Positions 53,671 through 62,917 of a DNA stretch of 64,000 bases are shown here, in pieces (positions within the stretch are counted from its first letter, which is position 1; each line of letters opens with the position of its first letter). A program made the translations under genes and the position numbers. A model generated the notes under the pieces. The model was not told where the DNA came from, searched no databases, and was given only the letters and a program-made list of their open reading frames with translations. Source of the DNA: Flavobacterium sp. CF108. Lineage in GTDB: Bacteria > Bacteroidota > Bacteroidia > Flavobacteriales > Flavobacteriaceae. The stretch is taken from the NCBI RefSeq assembly GCF_900129795.1, contig NZ_FQWW01000001.1, positions 1,142,195 to 1,206,194 on the forward strand, in the 5' to 3' direction.

Positions 53671-53761
53671 TGCCACGAATTTCACGAATTTTCACGAATA
53701 AAAGCCGCTTAATAAAATTTAATACAAAAGAAATTCGTGTAAATTCGTGAAATTCGTGGCA
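53671..53761. repeat. CACGAATT-type inverted repeat
   Basis: Left arm TGCCACGAATTTCACGAATT with CACGAATT starts 9 then 10 bases apart; right arm of AAATTCGTG units ending GTGGCA. It lies between the acetyltransferase-like and TRIC genes. Confidence 0.8.
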
Positions 53762-53773
53762 GACAAAAAATCT

Positions 53774-54376
53774 TTATTTATGTTCAAAAGCCGGCAGATA
53801 CCATTTATATTTTACCGCTAATAAACGAACTGAAATTATTACAACAGAAGTTACAAGGTACAAAACATCATCTTCTAAATTTAATTTCTTAAGTCCAAAG
53901 AATACGATTCCCCCAAAAATACAGATTGTTGCGTAGATTTCTCTTCTAAAAATCGTTGGAATTTCGGTACACAAAATATCCCGAATTACACCGCCAAAAC
54001 AAGCAGTCATGGTTCCTAATGCCACACAAATTACTGGATGAAGACCCGTTAAAATTCCTCTCTCAAGGCCAATTAAAGTAAAAACTCCCAGACCAATGGT
54101 ATCAAACAAAAACAGCGAAGTTCTAAGTTTATCAAACTTTTTTCTGAAGATAATCGCCAGAAAAAATCCCAAAATAATAACATAAACATATTGAAGATTC
54201 ATCATCCAGCCCACTGGAGTTCTTCCAATTAAAACATCACGAAGCGTTCCGCCGCCAACAGCGGTGACAAAAGCAATGATAAAAACCCCAAACGGATCGA
54301 GTCTTTTATGCATCGCGGTTAATGCGCCAGACATTGCAAATGCCATCGTGCCAATAATATCTAATAAGTGAAACAT
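53774..54376 (-). CDS. Trimeric intracellular cation (TRIC) channel family protein
   Basis: 200 residues with seven helices arranged as an inverted repeat. The two signature loops are visible: 'AVGGGTLRDVLIGRTPVGWM' and 'CFGGVIRDILCTEIPTIFR'. Bacterial homologues (YadS/YicG-like, formerly UPF0126) form trimeric K+/Na+ channels, and some have been linked to glycine uptake. It stands alone between a CACGAATT element and an octamer array. Confidence 0.92.
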   Translation of the reverse strand: MFHLLDIIGTMAFAMSGALTAMHKRLDPFGVFIIAFVTAVGGGTLRDVLIGRTPVGWMMNLQYVYVIILGFFLAIIFRKKFDKLRTSLFLFDTIGLGVFTLIGLERGILTGLHPVICVALGTMTACFGGVIRDILCTEIPTIFRREIYATICIFGGIVFFGLKKLNLEDDVLYLVTSVVIISVRLLAVKYKWYLPAFEHK

Positions 54377-54382
54377 GCTTTA

Positions 54383-54422
54383 AGGTGCAAAAATTTAAAG
54401 GTGCAGAGATACAAAGATTAAA
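54383..54422. repeat. Octamer array in the TRIC gene leader
   Basis: Five 8-base units (AGGTGCAA, AAATTTAA, AGGTGCAG, AGATACAA, AGATTAAA) in phase. Read in the gene's sense, the last ACCT-containing unit ends 6 bases before the ATG, as before the GreA-like and TrmH-like genes. Confidence 0.75.
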
Positions 54423-54444
54423 TTAATTGCAGCTCCTCAATTTG

Positions 54445-55290
54445 TTATTTTTTTGTGTAAATAGGGCTTCTTTTCAATAAATAGGTAATCGAATCCATCC
54501 AGCTGTCTTTTATTGCCAAAAACGGTTTACGAGTCTGCGAATATATTTTTGTGTTGTTTTTATACATATCAAAATAAACCGTGTAATAATAGTAAACCTG
54601 TGTGCTTGCTGTTGTTGTCGAAACATCGCTGGTTTTAACTTTCTTATTATTGTCGCTTACTTTTGCGTCTCCGCTGCTGTAAGTTGTAGCAGTTGTTCCA
54701 GAATTCATAGTATAGGAAACTTTTGCAGCTACAATATTATCAACTCCAAGAATTTTTTCAAGATCTTCAATTGGTGTTTCATCAATATTGTTGTGATCGA
54801 TTCCCGCTTTGTGCAGTAAACTATTTGTAGTTCTTAAATCCTGAACCGTCAGCGGAAAAATATTCGATGATTTATCAATCAGTTTATTGTAAAGATCATT
54901 TTGGGCAAATTTTGCCATATCTTCGGAGCTTTCCTGTGTATCTGAATTTAAATACGGAACCGGAAGTACAGCAATAGTATTGGGTTTTACCTCTGCTGCA
55001 GCAATAACTGCCGAATTTGAAGATGTATTATTTCCCTGACTTACATCAAAAGTCTGCGAGCGTCCGCTTGCAAAATCGATTCTGGCTATTTGCGAAACAT
55101 CGAGAGAAATTATCAGCGTTTCTCCGGGTAAAGAATATTCAACCGTTTTATCAGATATTTTACTAATTGTACCTTCAATAATCTGATAATCTCTTTTAAT
55201 AATTTTATCTAATTTTTTTCCGCCTTGAGCGAAACTAAAAACGAATACAAAAAACAGCAATAATACGGCAGTTAATTTTTTAATCATCAT
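54445..55290 (-). CDS. Secreted protein with LpoB/GNA1162/CsgG-like central region
   Basis: 281 residues. Signal peptide (ends 'FSFAQ'), an N-terminal segment 'YQIIEGTISKISDKTVEYSL' resembling small beta-sheet binding domains, a serine/asparagine linker, then 'TIAVLPVPYLNSDTQESSED', 'FAQNDLYNKLIDKSSNIFPL', 'IEDLEKILGVDNIVAAKVSY'. The last elements recall the TolB-N-like fold of LpoB, GNA1162 and CsgG, but the match is by pattern only. A Thr/Ser-rich stretch near 195-225 looks disordered. No lipobox is present. Confidence 0.65.
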   Translation of the reverse strand: MMIKKLTAVLLLFFVFVFSFAQGGKKLDKIIKRDYQIIEGTISKISDKTVEYSLPGETLIISLDVSQIARIDFASGRSQTFDVSQGNNTSSNSAVIAAAEVKPNTIAVLPVPYLNSDTQESSEDMAKFAQNDLYNKLIDKSSNIFPLTVQDLRTTNSLLHKAGIDHNNIDETPIEDLEKILGVDNIVAAKVSYTMNSGTTATTYSSGDAKVSDNNKKVKTSDVSTTTASTQVYYYYTVYFDMYKNNTKIYSQTRKPFLAIKDSWMDSITYLLKRSPIYTKK

Positions 55291-55399
55291 ATCATTTAGA
55301 ATTTAATTTATAATCAGATTTTCCACGTCTGATAAATTTATAAAATTAAAATGGATAATTAACACTAAGAAAAACAATGAATTAACTCTTAGCAATTCA

Positions 55400-56143
55400 T
55401 TACATATGCTGCGTGTAGAAATTGTAATCTTTTAAAATTACCCTGATAAAATCGTTATTATTTCCCGATTGATTTTTGATTCCGGTTACGCCTTCAATTT
55501 TTGCAACCAGTTTATAGATAATTTCATGATCATTTTTAGCCAGCGCACTTTGGTACGTTTCCTTAATAATTCTCATATCATTATCAGATAATTTAATTAC
55601 TAAAGGATAAGTTGGTACATAAGCTTCGCCAATATCTTCAAGGATTGTATGGCTGATATTAATTTTGTTTTTTAAAGTAATTACGGCTGTTCCGGCTGCC
55701 ATATCTCCTAATCGCTGTGATTTTTTACTTGAAGCCACGGCAATTAAACCAATAATTCCGTTGAATAAACTAAAATCAATAATTCTAAAAAACCAACGAA
55801 TTAGGTAATCGCCAAAACCAGCCTGGTAACCATCTATTTTTACGACTTTAATTTTTACTAGTTTTTTTCCAAAGGACTGCCCTTCAAAAATACTTTCTAA
55901 GGTTATGGAGTAAATAATTAATGGAAAAAATAACACCAGAAATATGGCTCCTCTAGACCACATATCTAAATTTGTCATTAACCTATCGATGTCCATCCAG
56001 TAAAAAAATATCCAAACAATGAAGAATATATAAGAAAGTTTAATACCTAAATCGATGAAATAAGCGCCTAATCGCTCGCCTACAGAGGCCGCGATAAAAT
56101 TTATTTTAACATTTTGTGTTGTGTTAATAGATAATTCTGACAT
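55400..56143 (-). CDS. RDD-family membrane protein
   Basis: 247 residues. The RDD domain is visible: 'ASVGERLGAYFIDLGIKLSY', several helices, 'GQSFGKKLVKIKVVKIDGYQ', 'IRWFFRIIDF', 'SQRLGDMAAGTAVITLK'. A cytoplasmic C-terminal extension follows ('DNDMRIIKETYQSALAKNDH'). RDD proteins may transport small molecules or ions; their role here is unknown. It diverges from the SpoIIM gene with only 20 bases between starts; in Bacteroidota RDD, SpoIIM, DUF4129, DUF4350, MoxR and DUF58 genes commonly cluster. Confidence 0.88.
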   Translation of the reverse strand: MSELSINTTQNVKINFIAASVGERLGAYFIDLGIKLSYIFFIVWIFFYWMDIDRLMTNLDMWSRGAIFLVLFFPLIIYSITLESIFEGQSFGKKLVKIKVVKIDGYQAGFGDYLIRWFFRIIDFSLFNGIIGLIAVASSKKSQRLGDMAAGTAVITLKNKINISHTILEDIGEAYVPTYPLVIKLSDNDMRIIKETYQSALAKNDHEIIYKLVAKIEGVTGIKNQSGNNNDFIRVILKDYNFYTQHM

Positions 56144-56163
56144 ATTTTATATTTTAGCCCTCA

Positions 56164-57144
56164 ATGAGAGAAGTTGCCTTTATAAAACAAAATAAAGAAA
56201 AATGGCTGGAATTTGAGCTAGCTATTTTCGGTAAAGCTAAGAAAAATCCTGACGAATTAGCTAATTTGTACATTCAATTAATGAATGATCTTTCCTATGC
56301 GCAAACTTATTACCCTAAAAGTAAGACAGTTATCTATTTAAATCATTTAGCTTCACAGATTTATCAAAAGATTTATAAAACGAAGCGAACGGAAAAAAAC
56401 AGGATTGTAGAATTTTTTAAAATAGAAGTGCCGCTTTTGCTTTTTGAATACAAAAGGTATCTTTTATACGCTTTTATCCTCTTTTTTGCCACCGTTGCAA
56501 TGGGGGTAGTTTCTGCACGCTACGATCCAAATTTTGTTCGATTGATATTGGGCGACGATTATGTCAATATGACTTTAGAAAATATCAAGAAAGGAAATCC
56601 TGTAGCTGTTTACGAATCTGGGTCGAACTGGGGAAGTTTCATTGGCATTACGATGAACAATCTTTATGTTGGCGCAAGATGTTATATGTATGGAATTTTT
56701 GCAGGAATTGGAACGTTTTATGTTTTTCTTCAAAATTCATTAATGCTTGGTTCTTTTCAATATTTCTTTTACGACCAAAATGTCTTCTGGAAAAGTGTCC
56801 GCGGAATCTGGATTCATGGTTCTATGGAAATTTTTGCCATTGTAATTGAATCTGCCGCCGGGTTTATTTTAGGTGCTTCTATCCTGTTTCCTAAAACATA
56901 TTCAAGAATTAATTCTTTTAAAATTGGTTTTAAAAACAGTTTTAAAATATTTTTAAGTACTTTTCCATTTACCATTAGTGCCGGTTTTCTGGAAGGATTC
57001 ATTACAAGATATTCTATCGATATGCCTAACTGGTTAAGCAGTTTTATAATATTATTTACTTTAGGAATAATTTCATTTTATTACTTGGTTTACCCTACTA
57101 TTGTTTACAAAAAAGTGCATAAATTATCAGCCAAACCGAATTAA
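56164..57144 (+). CDS. Stage II sporulation protein M (SpoIIM)-family membrane protein
   Basis: 326 residues. A soluble N-terminal region (1-105) precedes six membrane helices. Family motifs: 'GSNWGSFIGITMNNLYVGAR', 'GTFYVFLQNSLMLGSFQYFF' and 'GIWIHGSMEIFAIVIESAAG', the H-G-S-x-E being the most conserved. SpoIIM in spore formers assists cell-wall hydrolysis during engulfment; in non-sporulating Bacteroidota its role is unproven. First gene of a plus-strand run with DUF4129, DUF4350, MoxR and DUF58 genes. Confidence 0.88.
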   Translation: MREVAFIKQNKEKWLEFELAIFGKAKKNPDELANLYIQLMNDLSYAQTYYPKSKTVIYLNHLASQIYQKIYKTKRTEKNRIVEFFKIEVPLLLFEYKRYLLYAFILFFATVAMGVVSARYDPNFVRLILGDDYVNMTLENIKKGNPVAVYESGSNWGSFIGITMNNLYVGARCYMYGIFAGIGTFYVFLQNSLMLGSFQYFFYDQNVFWKSVRGIWIHGSMEIFAIVIESAAGFILGASILFPKTYSRINSFKIGFKNSFKIFLSTFPFTISAGFLEGFITRYSIDMPNWLSSFIILFTLGIISFYYLVYPTIVYKKVHKLSAKPN

Positions 57145-57155
57145 TTAAACCAGTA

Positions 57156-57923
57156 ATGAATAAAATTTTATTTATTTTATCTTTTTTCTTTTTCTGCAGT
57201 ATTTCGAATGCGCAGGATTCTTTGGTGACGGAAGATCCTCCAAAAATTGCTGCGATAAAATATACTGAAAAAGATATTCAAATTGATTCAGACTCAATTG
57301 AAGCCAAGACTTTTTCAAAAAATTACCAAAAAAAATATACCGATCCAGATTTTGTTTACGAACATAAAGCTCCTGAAAAAGGTTTTTGGGGTCGTTTTAA
57401 AGACTGGCTTGCCAGTATTTTTAGAAGTCTGTTTTCGTTTAGTACAAACGAAGCTTCTTTGAATTTTGTGGGTATATTGATTAGGATTATTTTGACGTTA
57501 GGAGTTGTTTTAATGATTTATTTAATCGTTAAAGCAATTATCAATAAAGAAGGCCAATGGATTTTTGGCAAAAATTCTAATAAAAGAACCGTTTATTATT
57601 CCGATATAGAGAAAAATATCCATCTTCTTGATTTCGAAAAACTGATAAAAGAAAGTCTCGAATCTGGCGAAAAACGTGCTGCAATTCGATACTATTATCT
57701 TTGGTTATTGAAAATAATGGCCCAGAATAATTATATCGAATGGGATATCGAAAAAACAAATTCAGATTATTTATACGAGCTTCAAAGACCTGCTCATAGA
57801 GAAGAGTTTACATATTTATCCTATCTGTACAATTACATTTGGTATGGTGAATTTGAAATTGATGAAAACACTTTCAGTAAAGCACAAAGTAGATTTAAGA
57901 ATGCAATAAAAACCTTTAGTTAA
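57156..57923 (+). CDS. DUF4129 domain-containing membrane protein
   Basis: 255 residues. Signal peptide ending 'CSISNAQ', a periplasmic segment, an amphipathic 'GFWGRFKDWLASIFRSLFSF', one transmembrane helix near 103-125, and a cytoplasmic DUF4129-like C-terminal part ('FEKLIKESLESGEKRAAIRY', 'WDIEKTNSDYLYEL', 'FTYLSYLYNYIWYGEFEIDE'). Stop and start of the next gene overlap (TAATG), so translation is coupled. Confidence 0.82.
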   Translation: MNKILFILSFFFFCSISNAQDSLVTEDPPKIAAIKYTEKDIQIDSDSIEAKTFSKNYQKKYTDPDFVYEHKAPEKGFWGRFKDWLASIFRSLFSFSTNEASLNFVGILIRIILTLGVVLMIYLIVKAIINKEGQWIFGKNSNKRTVYYSDIEKNIHLLDFEKLIKESLESGEKRAAIRYYYLWLLKIMAQNNYIEWDIEKTNSDYLYELQRPAHREEFTYLSYLYNYIWYGEFEIDENTFSKAQSRFKNAIKTFS

Positions 57924-59128
57924 TGAATAAAAGTATCAAAATATACATTTCTGTTCTGGTTTTTATTTTTATCTTAATTCTAGTTTCAGATTACAACAAA
58001 CCAAAACCTATTGATTGGCGCCCAACTTACTCTGTCAATGACAAAATCCCTTTTGGGTTATATGTTTTTGATAAAGAAATTGGCGGTATTTTAAAAAAAC
58101 AAAAAATCCAGAGAATTTCGGCTGTAACGCCTTATGAGTTTTTAGATTCAAAATATGATGAAGATTCACTAGTTGAAACTTATTCTGTAAAAGGAACTTT
58201 TGTTAATATTTCTGTACAGAATAATATTGACGATCAGTCAATGAAGGAGATTATGTATTTCGTTTCACACGGAAATAATGCCTTTTTAAGTATGGCAAAT
58301 TTTCCAAAGCCTTTATTAGATAGTTTGAAGTTTGAGTATACTTCAAATTTCCGTCCAACAGATAGTTCATTAGTCTGGATGGCAAATAAAAAACTGAGCC
58401 GAAAAGCATACAAATCAACAGGTGATATTGCTGATTATTTCTCTAAGATTGACACTTTAAACACAATTGTTTTAGGCTATCAGGGAAATCCAAAAAAAAA
58501 GAAAAATATCAATTTTATACAAATTCCTTATAAAAACGGAAACTTTTTTCTGCACATGCATCCTGTTGCTTTTACAAATTATAATCTGCTCAAAAAGGAT
58601 CGTTATCAATATGCCGAAAATGTTCTTTCTTATATTCCGAAAGGAGATGTTTTTTGGTACACAAAATCGCAGACCGATGAAAATATTTCCGGATCGCCTC
58701 TTCGATATATTTTAAGTCAGCCGGCCTTAGCATGGGCTTGGTATTTATTCCTGATCGGGATGTTGATTTTTATGATATTTAATGCCAAAAGAAAACAGCG
58801 AATTGTTCCTATTTTACAGCCTCTCTCTAATTTGACAATTGATTTTACCAAAACAATTGGTAATTTGTACTATCAGGAAGGCGATCACAAGAATATAATT
58901 GATAAAAAAATCATTTATTTTTTAGAAAGAATCAGAACTGAATATTTAATCGACACCACAAAACTGGATGATGAATTTGTCAAAAAACTGCATCATAAAA
59001 CAGGCAAAGACGAAAAAGATATTCAGGAACTGGTATTTTTAATTAACGAACACCGAAATAGTTATCATGACAGTATTGAACAGGATTTAATCCGAATTAA
59101 TAATGCAATCGAAAAAATTATACATTAA
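57923..59128 (+). CDS. DUF4350 domain-containing membrane protein
   Basis: 401 residues. An N-terminal membrane anchor is followed by 'DWRPTYSVNDKIPFGLYVF' and 'IMYFVSHGNNAFLSMANFPK', the opening of the DUF4350 fold. A second helix near 268-285 ('ALAWAWYLFLIGMLIFMIF') is followed by a cytoplasmic helical tail. It is one of the conserved partners in MoxR/DUF58 clusters and has no known enzymatic role. Co-translated with the preceding gene. Confidence 0.82.
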   Translation: MNKSIKIYISVLVFIFILILVSDYNKPKPIDWRPTYSVNDKIPFGLYVFDKEIGGILKKQKIQRISAVTPYEFLDSKYDEDSLVETYSVKGTFVNISVQNNIDDQSMKEIMYFVSHGNNAFLSMANFPKPLLDSLKFEYTSNFRPTDSSLVWMANKKLSRKAYKSTGDIADYFSKIDTLNTIVLGYQGNPKKKKNINFIQIPYKNGNFFLHMHPVAFTNYNLLKKDRYQYAENVLSYIPKGDVFWYTKSQTDENISGSPLRYILSQPALAWAWYLFLIGMLIFMIFNAKRKQRIVPILQPLSNLTIDFTKTIGNLYYQEGDHKNIIDKKIIYFLERIRTEYLIDTTKLDDEFVKKLHHKTGKDEKDIQELVFLINEHRNSYHDSIEQDLIRINNAIEKIIH

Positions 59129-59235
59129 AAATATTTGTCAAGATTTAAAATTAAAGAGTTAGCTAAAATCTTTTTTAATCCTAATAATCTGTGGCAAAAA
59201 AAATAAAATAAAACGAATTAAAAAACACACCAAAC

Positions 59236-60249
59236 ATGGACGATATTAATACACCAGAAACAGAAATCACAAATGAAAATGTGAATTTTGAAACCAGAAT
59301 AAATTTAGCACCGCTTTTAGATCACGTAAATGCCATTAAAAAAGAAATCGAAACCGTAATTGTTGGACAGCATAAAATGGTTGACCAGCTTTTGGTTGCT
59401 ATTTTATCAAACGGACACGTTTTATTAGAAGGTGTTCCCGGAGTTGCAAAAACAATTACAGCAAAATTATTGGCAAAAACATTAAATATTGGTTTTAGCC
59501 GAATTCAGTTTACGCCAGATTTAATGCCATCTGATATTTTAGGAACTTCAATTTTCAATTTAAAAAGTTCAGAATTTGAATTCAAAAAAGGGCCAATCTT
59601 TTCTAATTTAATTTTAATTGACGAGATCAACCGTGCGCCGGCAAAAACACAAGCCGCTCTTTTTGAAGTTATGGAAGAACGTCAAATTACAATTGACGGT
59701 TCTGGATATAAATTAGAAACTCCGTTTTTGGTAATTGCAACGCAAAACCCAATTGAGCAGGAAGGAACTTATCGTTTGCCAGAAGCGCAATTAGACCGTT
59801 TCTTGTTCAAAATCACAATCGATTATCCAAAATTAAACGAAGAAATCCTGATTATTCAAAGAGAACATTTATTGCAGGATCACGGAAAATTAGAAGCTAT
59901 TCAAACGCTTCTTTCTTCTGCAGAAATAAATCAATACCAAGCTTTAGTTAAACAAATTAGAGTAGAACAAAACTTATTAGAATATATCGCTAGAATCGTA
60001 GTAAACACACGCGAAAATGCCTTTTTATATTTAGGAGCTTCGCCTCGTGCATCGATTGCTATTTTGAATGCTTCAAAAGGTTTCGCTGCCATTCGCGGAC
60101 GTGATTTTGTTACTCCGGAAGATATTAAAGAAGCTGCAATTCCTGTTTTACAGCACCGTGTAATTGTTGCGCCGGAACGTGAAATGGAAGGGATTACAAG
60201 CTCTGAAATTATCAAACAAATTATCGAAACTGTAGAGATTCCTAGGTAA
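59236..60249 (+). CDS. MoxR-family AAA+ ATPase
   Basis: 337 residues. Walker A 'EGVPGVAKTITAKLLA', Walker B 'NLILIDEINRAPAKTQAALF', sensor 1 'VIATQNPIEQEGTYRLPEAQ' with the arginine finger 'LDRFLFKI', and sensor 2 in 'GASPRASIAILNASKGFAAI'. MoxR ATPases act as chaperones, often with VWA or DUF58 partners; the DUF58 gene lies downstream here. A 107-base gap separates it from the DUF4350 gene. Two CCTACAAGG-type palindromes follow. Confidence 0.92.
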   Translation: MDDINTPETEITNENVNFETRINLAPLLDHVNAIKKEIETVIVGQHKMVDQLLVAILSNGHVLLEGVPGVAKTITAKLLAKTLNIGFSRIQFTPDLMPSDILGTSIFNLKSSEFEFKKGPIFSNLILIDEINRAPAKTQAALFEVMEERQITIDGSGYKLETPFLVIATQNPIEQEGTYRLPEAQLDRFLFKITIDYPKLNEEILIIQREHLLQDHGKLEAIQTLLSSAEINQYQALVKQIRVEQNLLEYIARIVVNTRENAFLYLGASPRASIAILNASKGFAAIRGRDFVTPEDIKEAAIPVLQHRVIVAPEREMEGITSSEIIKQIIETVEIPR

Positions 60250-60258
60250 TTCTCTGTT

Positions 60259-60285
60259 CCTGAGAGGTTTTCAAAACCTCGTAGG
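60259..60285. repeat. CCTACAAGG-type palindrome (divergent copy)
   Basis: CCTGAGAGGTTTTC followed by AAAACCTCGTAGG, 10 bases after the MoxR stop. Related to the identical 27-mers at 60320-60346 and 63019-63045. Confidence 0.65.
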
Positions 60286-60319
60286 TATTAATTATATAAT
60301 TTATTCTAAGCCAAAAACA

Positions 60320-60346
60320 CCTACAAGGTTTTAAAAACCTTGCAGG
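60320..60346. repeat. CCTACAAGG-type palindrome
   Basis: 27-base palindrome with one asymmetric position (A against C). Identical to 63019-63045. The minus-strand RNA would pair more stably (G-U instead of A-C). Confidence 0.75.
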
Positions 60347-60348
60347 AG

Positions 60349-60376
60349 AACTTGAAACTTAAAACCTGAAACTATA
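60349..60376. repeat. Heptamer array upstream of the DUF58 gene
   Basis: Four in-phase 7-base units (AACTTGA, AACTTAA, AACCTGA, AACTATA) ending 7 bases before the GTG start. Confidence 0.65.
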
Positions 60377-60383
60377 AAAAACA

Positions 60384-61715
60384 GTGAAGTTTATAAAAAG
60401 TCTATATCTCAATAATTTCTTCTTCTATGTGCTCTTGGGCATTATAGCATTATTTGTCTGCGCTTTTATTTTTCCCAATTTGTACAACGCAGTTTGGTTT
60501 ATTATTTTGGTTTTGATCACTTTTTTAGGTTTGGATATTTTAATATTATATCTGGCCAAAACAGGAATTGAAGCCGAGAGAATTACACCGGAAAAGCTTT
60601 CAAACGGAGATTTAAATCCAATAAACATCCAAATAAAAAATCATTATACTTTCCCAATTTTGGTTAGGATAATTGATGAAATTCCGTTTCAATTTCAGGT
60701 TCGTAATTTTAAAATTGCAAAAAGAATAAAAGCATCAGAAGAAAAAGAAATCGGATATGACCTTCGTCCAACAGAACGCGGCGAATATCATTTTGGTTAT
60801 TTAAACATTTATGTTTCTTCGCCACTACGATTGATTTCAAGAAGATTTTCTTTTGCCAAAGATCAAATGGTGCCAACTTATCCGTCTTATATTCAATTGA
60901 GAAAATACGATTTATTGGCATTTTCGAATAATTTATATCAATACGGAATCAAGAAAATCCGCCGAATTGGTCATACCATGGAATTTGAACAAATTAAAGA
61001 ATATGTTCAGGGTGATGATCTTAGAACTATAAACTGGAAAGCTACAGCAAAGAAAAATGCGCTGATGGTGAATCAGTTTCAGGACGAAAAATCACAGTCT
61101 GTTTATTTGGCTATTGACAAAGGACGCGTTATGCAAATGCCTTTTGACGGATTAAGTTTACTGGATTATGCGATAAATTCGACGTTAGTTTTAGCGAATG
61201 TAATTTTGAAAAAACAGGATAAAGCCGGAATTTTTGCTTTTTCTAAAAAAGTTGAAAATAGAGTTTTTGCAGAAAGAAGAGGTTCACAGATGCAAAAAAT
61301 CCTTGAAACCTTATACAACATCAAAACTGACTTTTTTGAAAGCGATTACAGCCGATTGTATGTTGACATCAAGAAAAATATCAACCAAAGAAGTTTGATT
61401 ATTCTGTATACGAATTTTGAAACAATGGACGGTTTACATCGTCAGCTGCCCTATTTAAAAGGAATTGCAAAAAGCCATTTACTGGTTGTTGTCTTTTTTC
61501 AGAATACGGAACTAAACGCTATCATCAATAAAAAAACAGATACCATTCAGGAAGTTTACGATAAAGTAATTGCCGAAAAATTCATGTTTGAAAAACGTCT
61601 TATCGCAAATGAACTAAAGAAATATGGAATTCATTCGGTTTTAACACAGCCTGAGAATTTGACTTTAGATGCTATTAATAAGTATTTGGAGATTAAAGCG
61701 AGAGGGATTTTGTGA
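60384..61715 (+). CDS. DUF58 domain-containing protein
   Basis: 443 residues, GTG start. Two N-terminal membrane helices (about 10-55), a beta-rich region ('NHYTFPILVRIIDEIPFQFQ', 'RPTERGEYHFGYLNIYVSSP'), then the DUF58 core 'YVQGDDLRTINWKATAKKNA' and a VWA-like part 'KSQSVYLAIDKGRVMQMPFD'. DUF58 proteins are the usual partners of MoxR ATPases and are membrane-anchored VWA-like proteins. Its leader carries two palindromes and a heptamer array. Confidence 0.88.
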   Translation: MKFIKSLYLNNFFFYVLLGIIALFVCAFIFPNLYNAVWFIILVLITFLGLDILILYLAKTGIEAERITPEKLSNGDLNPINIQIKNHYTFPILVRIIDEIPFQFQVRNFKIAKRIKASEEKEIGYDLRPTERGEYHFGYLNIYVSSPLRLISRRFSFAKDQMVPTYPSYIQLRKYDLLAFSNNLYQYGIKKIRRIGHTMEFEQIKEYVQGDDLRTINWKATAKKNALMVNQFQDEKSQSVYLAIDKGRVMQMPFDGLSLLDYAINSTLVLANVILKKQDKAGIFAFSKKVENRVFAERRGSQMQKILETLYNIKTDFFESDYSRLYVDIKKNINQRSLIILYTNFETMDGLHRQLPYLKGIAKSHLLVVVFFQNTELNAIINKKTDTIQEVYDKVIAEKFMFEKRLIANELKKYGIHSVLTQPENLTLDAINKYLEIKARGIL

Positions 61716-61817
61716 TTTTTTTCTCTGTTAACTAATGGTTATATTTAAAAATATGAATTAAGTTGATTTGAATTATTGATTAGTTTTGGATATCAAATAA
61801 CTTCTAAATCTTTAAAA

Positions 61818-62903
61818 ATGAAAAAAGCAATTCTCATTGTATTCATTTTAATCAGCTTTTTATCTTCTGCACAAAAAACAGAAAACATAATCATTATTAC
61901 TACTGACGGTTTTAGATGGCAGGAAGTTTTTAAAGGATTAGACCCGGCGATTGCCAATGATAAAAAATTCAATCAGGGAGACAGTACTTATATTTATAAA
62001 AGATACTCCGCTTCAGATTTTGCAGCATCTCGCCAAAAAATCATGCCTTTTTTCTGGACAGAAATTGCTTCAAAAGGACAAATTTATGGAAATCGTGATC
62101 TTGGAAGTAAAGTAGATGTTTCAAATCCGTATTGGTTTAGTTATCCTGGATATAGCGAAATTATGACCGGAAATGTTGATGTTCAGATAAACTCTAACGG
62201 TTACAAACCCAATCCAAACGTAAATGTTTTGGAATTCCTGAATAAGCAATCTAAACTAAAAGGAAAAGTTGCTGCTTTTGGTGCATGGGACGCTTTTGAT
62301 CGAATTTTAAATGAAGAAAGAAGTGGGTTTCCAGTAATTTCTGCTTTTGATAATGTAGGCGGAAACAAGCCTACAGCCTCTCAAAAACTATTAAACGAAA
62401 TGCGAAATAATTCGTTCAAACCTTTTCATGAAGATGAATGCCTTGATGTTTTTACGCATTATGAGGCAATGGACGAACTTAAAACCAAGAAACCAAAAGT
62501 GCTGTATATCTCTTACGGAGAAACCGATGAATGGGCGCATCATGGTCATTACAGATCATATCTTGATGCAGTTAATCAAGTAGATAAATGGATTAAAGAA
62601 ATCTGGGATTTTGTACAAAATGATCCACAGTACAAAAACAAAACAACAATTTTTATCACCGTTGATCACGGCCGCGGCGACAAAATAAAATCACAATGGA
62701 CAGATCACGGAGCTGATATTGCTGGCGCATCGCAAATTTGGTTCGCCGCAATGGGACCAGAAATTGCTCCAAAAGGCGAAATCAAAACAGATTCTCAATT
62801 CTACCAAAAACAATTCGCCCAGACTTTCGCCAAAATCATGGGATACAATTTCACCACAGATCATCCTGTTGAAACTGAAGTTAAAGAAATCTTTGAAAAA
62901 TAA
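61818..62903 (+). CDS. Secreted alkaline-phosphatase-superfamily (type I phosphodiesterase) protein
   Basis: 361 residues. Signal peptide MKKAILIVFILISFLSSAQ, then 'ENIIIITTDGFRWQEVFKGL' with a metal-binding Asp, 'FSYPGYSEIMTGNVD' (the nucleophile is expected among the Ser/Thr here), 'LYISYGETDEWAHHGHYRSY' and 'TTIFITVDHGRGD' (metal ligands), 'WTDHGADIAGASQIW'. The motif order fits nucleotide pyrophosphatase/phosphodiesterases and related sulfatases; substrate unknown. The longer frame starts at TTG; ATG at 61818 gives a proper signal peptide. Confidence 0.85.
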   Translation: MKKAILIVFILISFLSSAQKTENIIIITTDGFRWQEVFKGLDPAIANDKKFNQGDSTYIYKRYSASDFAASRQKIMPFFWTEIASKGQIYGNRDLGSKVDVSNPYWFSYPGYSEIMTGNVDVQINSNGYKPNPNVNVLEFLNKQSKLKGKVAAFGAWDAFDRILNEERSGFPVISAFDNVGGNKPTASQKLLNEMRNNSFKPFHEDECLDVFTHYEAMDELKTKKPKVLYISYGETDEWAHHGHYRSYLDAVNQVDKWIKEIWDFVQNDPQYKNKTTIFITVDHGRGDKIKSQWTDHGADIAGASQIWFAAMGPEIAPKGEIKTDSQFYQKQFAQTFAKIMGYNFTTDHPVETEVKEIFEK

Positions 62904-62917
62904 ATTCTAGCTTTTTC

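Noticed and set aside
53671..53761. Insertion sequence or transposon ends
   Set aside because: The arms are inverted, but there is no transposase and no target duplication, and the interior is only repeat units and a short spacer.
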